A stretch of 5,714 bases of DNA, taken from positions 1 through 5,714 of the forward strand of contig JAEDEK010000121.1 of assembly GCA_016293365.1 (NCBI GenBank), in the 5' to 3' direction. This stretch comes from Bulleidia sp. (GTDB lineage: Bacteria > Bacillota_I > Bacilli_A > Erysipelotrichales > Erysipelotrichaceae). Both the position numbers and the translations under genes were made by a program. Within the stretch, counting starts at the first letter, position 1. Every line of letters begins with the position of its first letter. Below are positions 5,203 through 5,714 of this stretch, piece after piece. Below the pieces are notes generated by a model. The model was not told the DNA's origin. It did no database searches and worked only from the letters and a program-made list of their open reading frames with translations.

Positions 5203-5431
5203 CTATTATCTGGAAAGGAAATTTGCTTTAAAGTATCATACAAAGAAAACTGCGATCAACATTATTAACACCTTTATATTTCTGTATCCAACTATCCTGA
5301 TTCAATCCATGAAATATCTGGACAGCAGAAATGTCGCATACATACCATCTGTTCTGTTGCAGCTACTGAGTATAACTCCATTGTTAATCATCAGCTGTTT
5401 CCTTTTCAGAAGAGTGAAATCATCAACTTAG
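5183..5431 (+). CDS. Possible membrane protein or fragment, two hydrophobic segments
   Basis: The 82-residue plus-strand ORF starts antisense to the esterase elbow and runs away from it. After a charged N-terminal region (LERKFALKYHTKK) come two hydrophobic stretches, about residues 24-43 (INIINTFIFLYPTILIQSM) and 57-74 (VLLQLLSITPLLIISCF), and a basic tail, RRVKSST. The ATG has only GGA at 2 nt, no usable ribosome site, and the codons before it are esterase DNA read backwards, so the true N-terminus is probably gone. This looks like the C-terminal end of a larger membrane protein joined to the esterase fragment by a rearrangement near 5185-5205. No family is recognised. The next plus-strand terminator is 104 nt downstream. 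Confidence 0.4.
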   Translation: MAVDSVLYYLERKFALKYHTKKTAINIINTFIFLYPTILIQSMKYLDSRNVAYIPSVLLQLLSITPLLIISCFLFRRVKSST

Positions 5432-5483
5432 ATTACATGAATCGGTATAATTCATCACAATCTTGCTTTTGGGAAAAGTGCGT

Positions 5484-5511
5484 AAAAACCGCGACTGTTC
5501 TTTGTTGCGGT
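5484..5511 (-). terminator. Intrinsic terminator, minus strand
   Basis: Arms 5504-5511 (GTTGCGGT) and 5488-5495 (ACCGCGAC) on the plus strand pair over 8 positions around an 8-nt loop (5496-5503), with one G-T apposition in the plus-strand RNA and an A-C mismatch in the minus-strand RNA. On the minus strand the arm is followed by TTTT (5484-5487) then ACG. It points at minus-strand transcription coming from the right end of the window. Confidence 0.5.
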
Positions 5512-5534
5512 GTACCAACTCCTGTTTCACAGCT

Positions 5535-5567
5535 AAAGGTCATCTTTATCGTGAGATGTCCTTTTTT
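5535..5567 (+). terminator. Intrinsic terminator, plus strand
   Basis: The stem AAAGG-T-CATCT (5535-5545) pairs with AGATG-T-CCTTT (5554-5564) around an 8-nt loop, with one T-T mismatch, and ends in a run of six Ts (5562-5567). It is the first good plus-strand terminator after the membrane-protein fragment ending at 5431, and probably served that gene. Confidence 0.7.
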
Positions 5568-5618
5568 ATTGTCGAATTGATTTCAGTTCTGGTGAGTACT
5601 CTTTTCACCCTTTTTGAA

Positions 5619-5691
5619 CTTTTGGGTTATAACGGGAATAAAGGGCACGTTTTTACAAAAAAGCCCGATTTAGCCTTTTGGGTTTTAACGG
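5619..5691 (+). repeat. 17-nt near-direct repeat, two copies
   Basis: CTTTTGGGTTATAACGG (5619-5635) and CTTTTGGGTTTTAACGG (5675-5691) agree at 16 of 17 positions and lie 56 nt apart, start to start. The second copy forms the loop and part of one arm of the terminal hairpin at 5657-5702. Both are followed by GGGC-containing sequence, so the similarity may extend loosely. Confidence 0.6.
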
Positions 5692-5702
5692 CTATTTCGG
5701 GC
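5657..5702 (-). terminator. Intrinsic terminator of a minus-strand gene to the right
   Basis: GCCCGA (5663-5668) pairs with TCGGGC (5697-5702) and TAGCC (5671-5675) with GGCTA (5690-5694), separated by a 2x2 T-T internal loop, around a 14-nt loop. On the minus strand the arm runs into six Ts (5657-5662). The strength and polarity imply a minus-strand gene ending just beyond the right edge of the window. Confidence 0.7.
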
Positions 5703-5714
5703 ATAAAATTTTAT

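Larger units (their letters stand above)
5432..5714. other. Gene-poor end region with stacked hairpins
   Basis: I see no convincing gene in this stretch. It contains hairpins facing both ways, a 17-nt near-direct repeat, and a minus-strand open frame (5433-5543, 36 codons from an ATG) without a ribosome site that runs through a terminator hairpin. A 6-bp inverted repeat, ATGAAT/ATTCAT (5437-5455), has no T-tract. It reads as an intergenic boundary or the edge of a mobile or decayed element whose body is outside the window. Confidence 0.5.

Noticed and set aside
5591..5615. GGTGA/TCACC hairpin with a CTTTTT tail as a plus-strand terminator
   Set aside because: The stem is only 5 bp and there is no plus-strand gene between it and the better terminator at 5535-5567.
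1..5714. CRISPR array, tRNA or rRNA
   Set aside because: No regularly spaced repeats of suitable length, no tRNA-like cloverleaf with a T-arm GGTTCRA motif, and no rRNA-like sequence were seen.

Overview
The window looks like chromosome of an anaerobic, fairly low-GC Gram-positive (Bacillota). The evidence is strong AGGAGG-type ribosome sites, compact intrinsic terminators, a glycyl-radical (anaerobic) ribonucleotide reductase activase and short flavodoxin-type redox proteins. An Erysipelotrichaceae- or Lachnospiraceae-like gut or oral anaerobe is a reasonable guess, but this is inference from protein style and no marker gene fixes it.

Layout, left to right. Positions 1-64 hold only an uncallable edge. 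nrdG lies on the minus strand (84-605) and ends in its own terminator. Next is a short plus-strand ORF for a possible two-helix membrane protein (686-928), which converges on a minus-strand histidine phosphatase (980-1549) across a shared hairpin. From 1605 to 4667 lies the core of the window, four minus-strand genes transcribed right to left: a LysR regulator, a flavodoxin, a carboxymuconolactone decarboxylase-cupin fusion, and a metallo-beta-lactamase-fold hydrolase. The last three are translationally coupled (1-nt gap, then a 4-nt ATGA overlap). A hairpin with a poor T-tract separates them from the phosphatase, which may be a read-through fifth gene.

To the right of the LysR gene the DNA looks like a gene graveyard. 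A C-terminal fragment of an unidentified protein, an alpha/beta-hydrolase (esterase) fragment keeping only its nucleophile elbow and following region, and a plus-strand fragment with two hydrophobic stretches abut or overlap between 4745 and 5431. From 5432 to the end there is no convincing gene. That stretch carries at least three intrinsic terminators on both strands and a 17-nt near-direct repeat.

How the genes may work together: the LysR protein probably controls the flavodoxin/CMD-cupin/MBL operon through the 108-nt gap at 3681-3788, which holds an ATTG-N9-CAAT LysR-type box and direct repeats. A decarboxylase fold, a cupin, a lactonase-like MBL enzyme and a flavodoxin suggest reductive or detoxifying chemistry on a small carboxylated or lactone-type molecule. 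The substrate cannot be read from sequence. I did not see a CRISPR array, tRNA, rRNA or complete mobile element.
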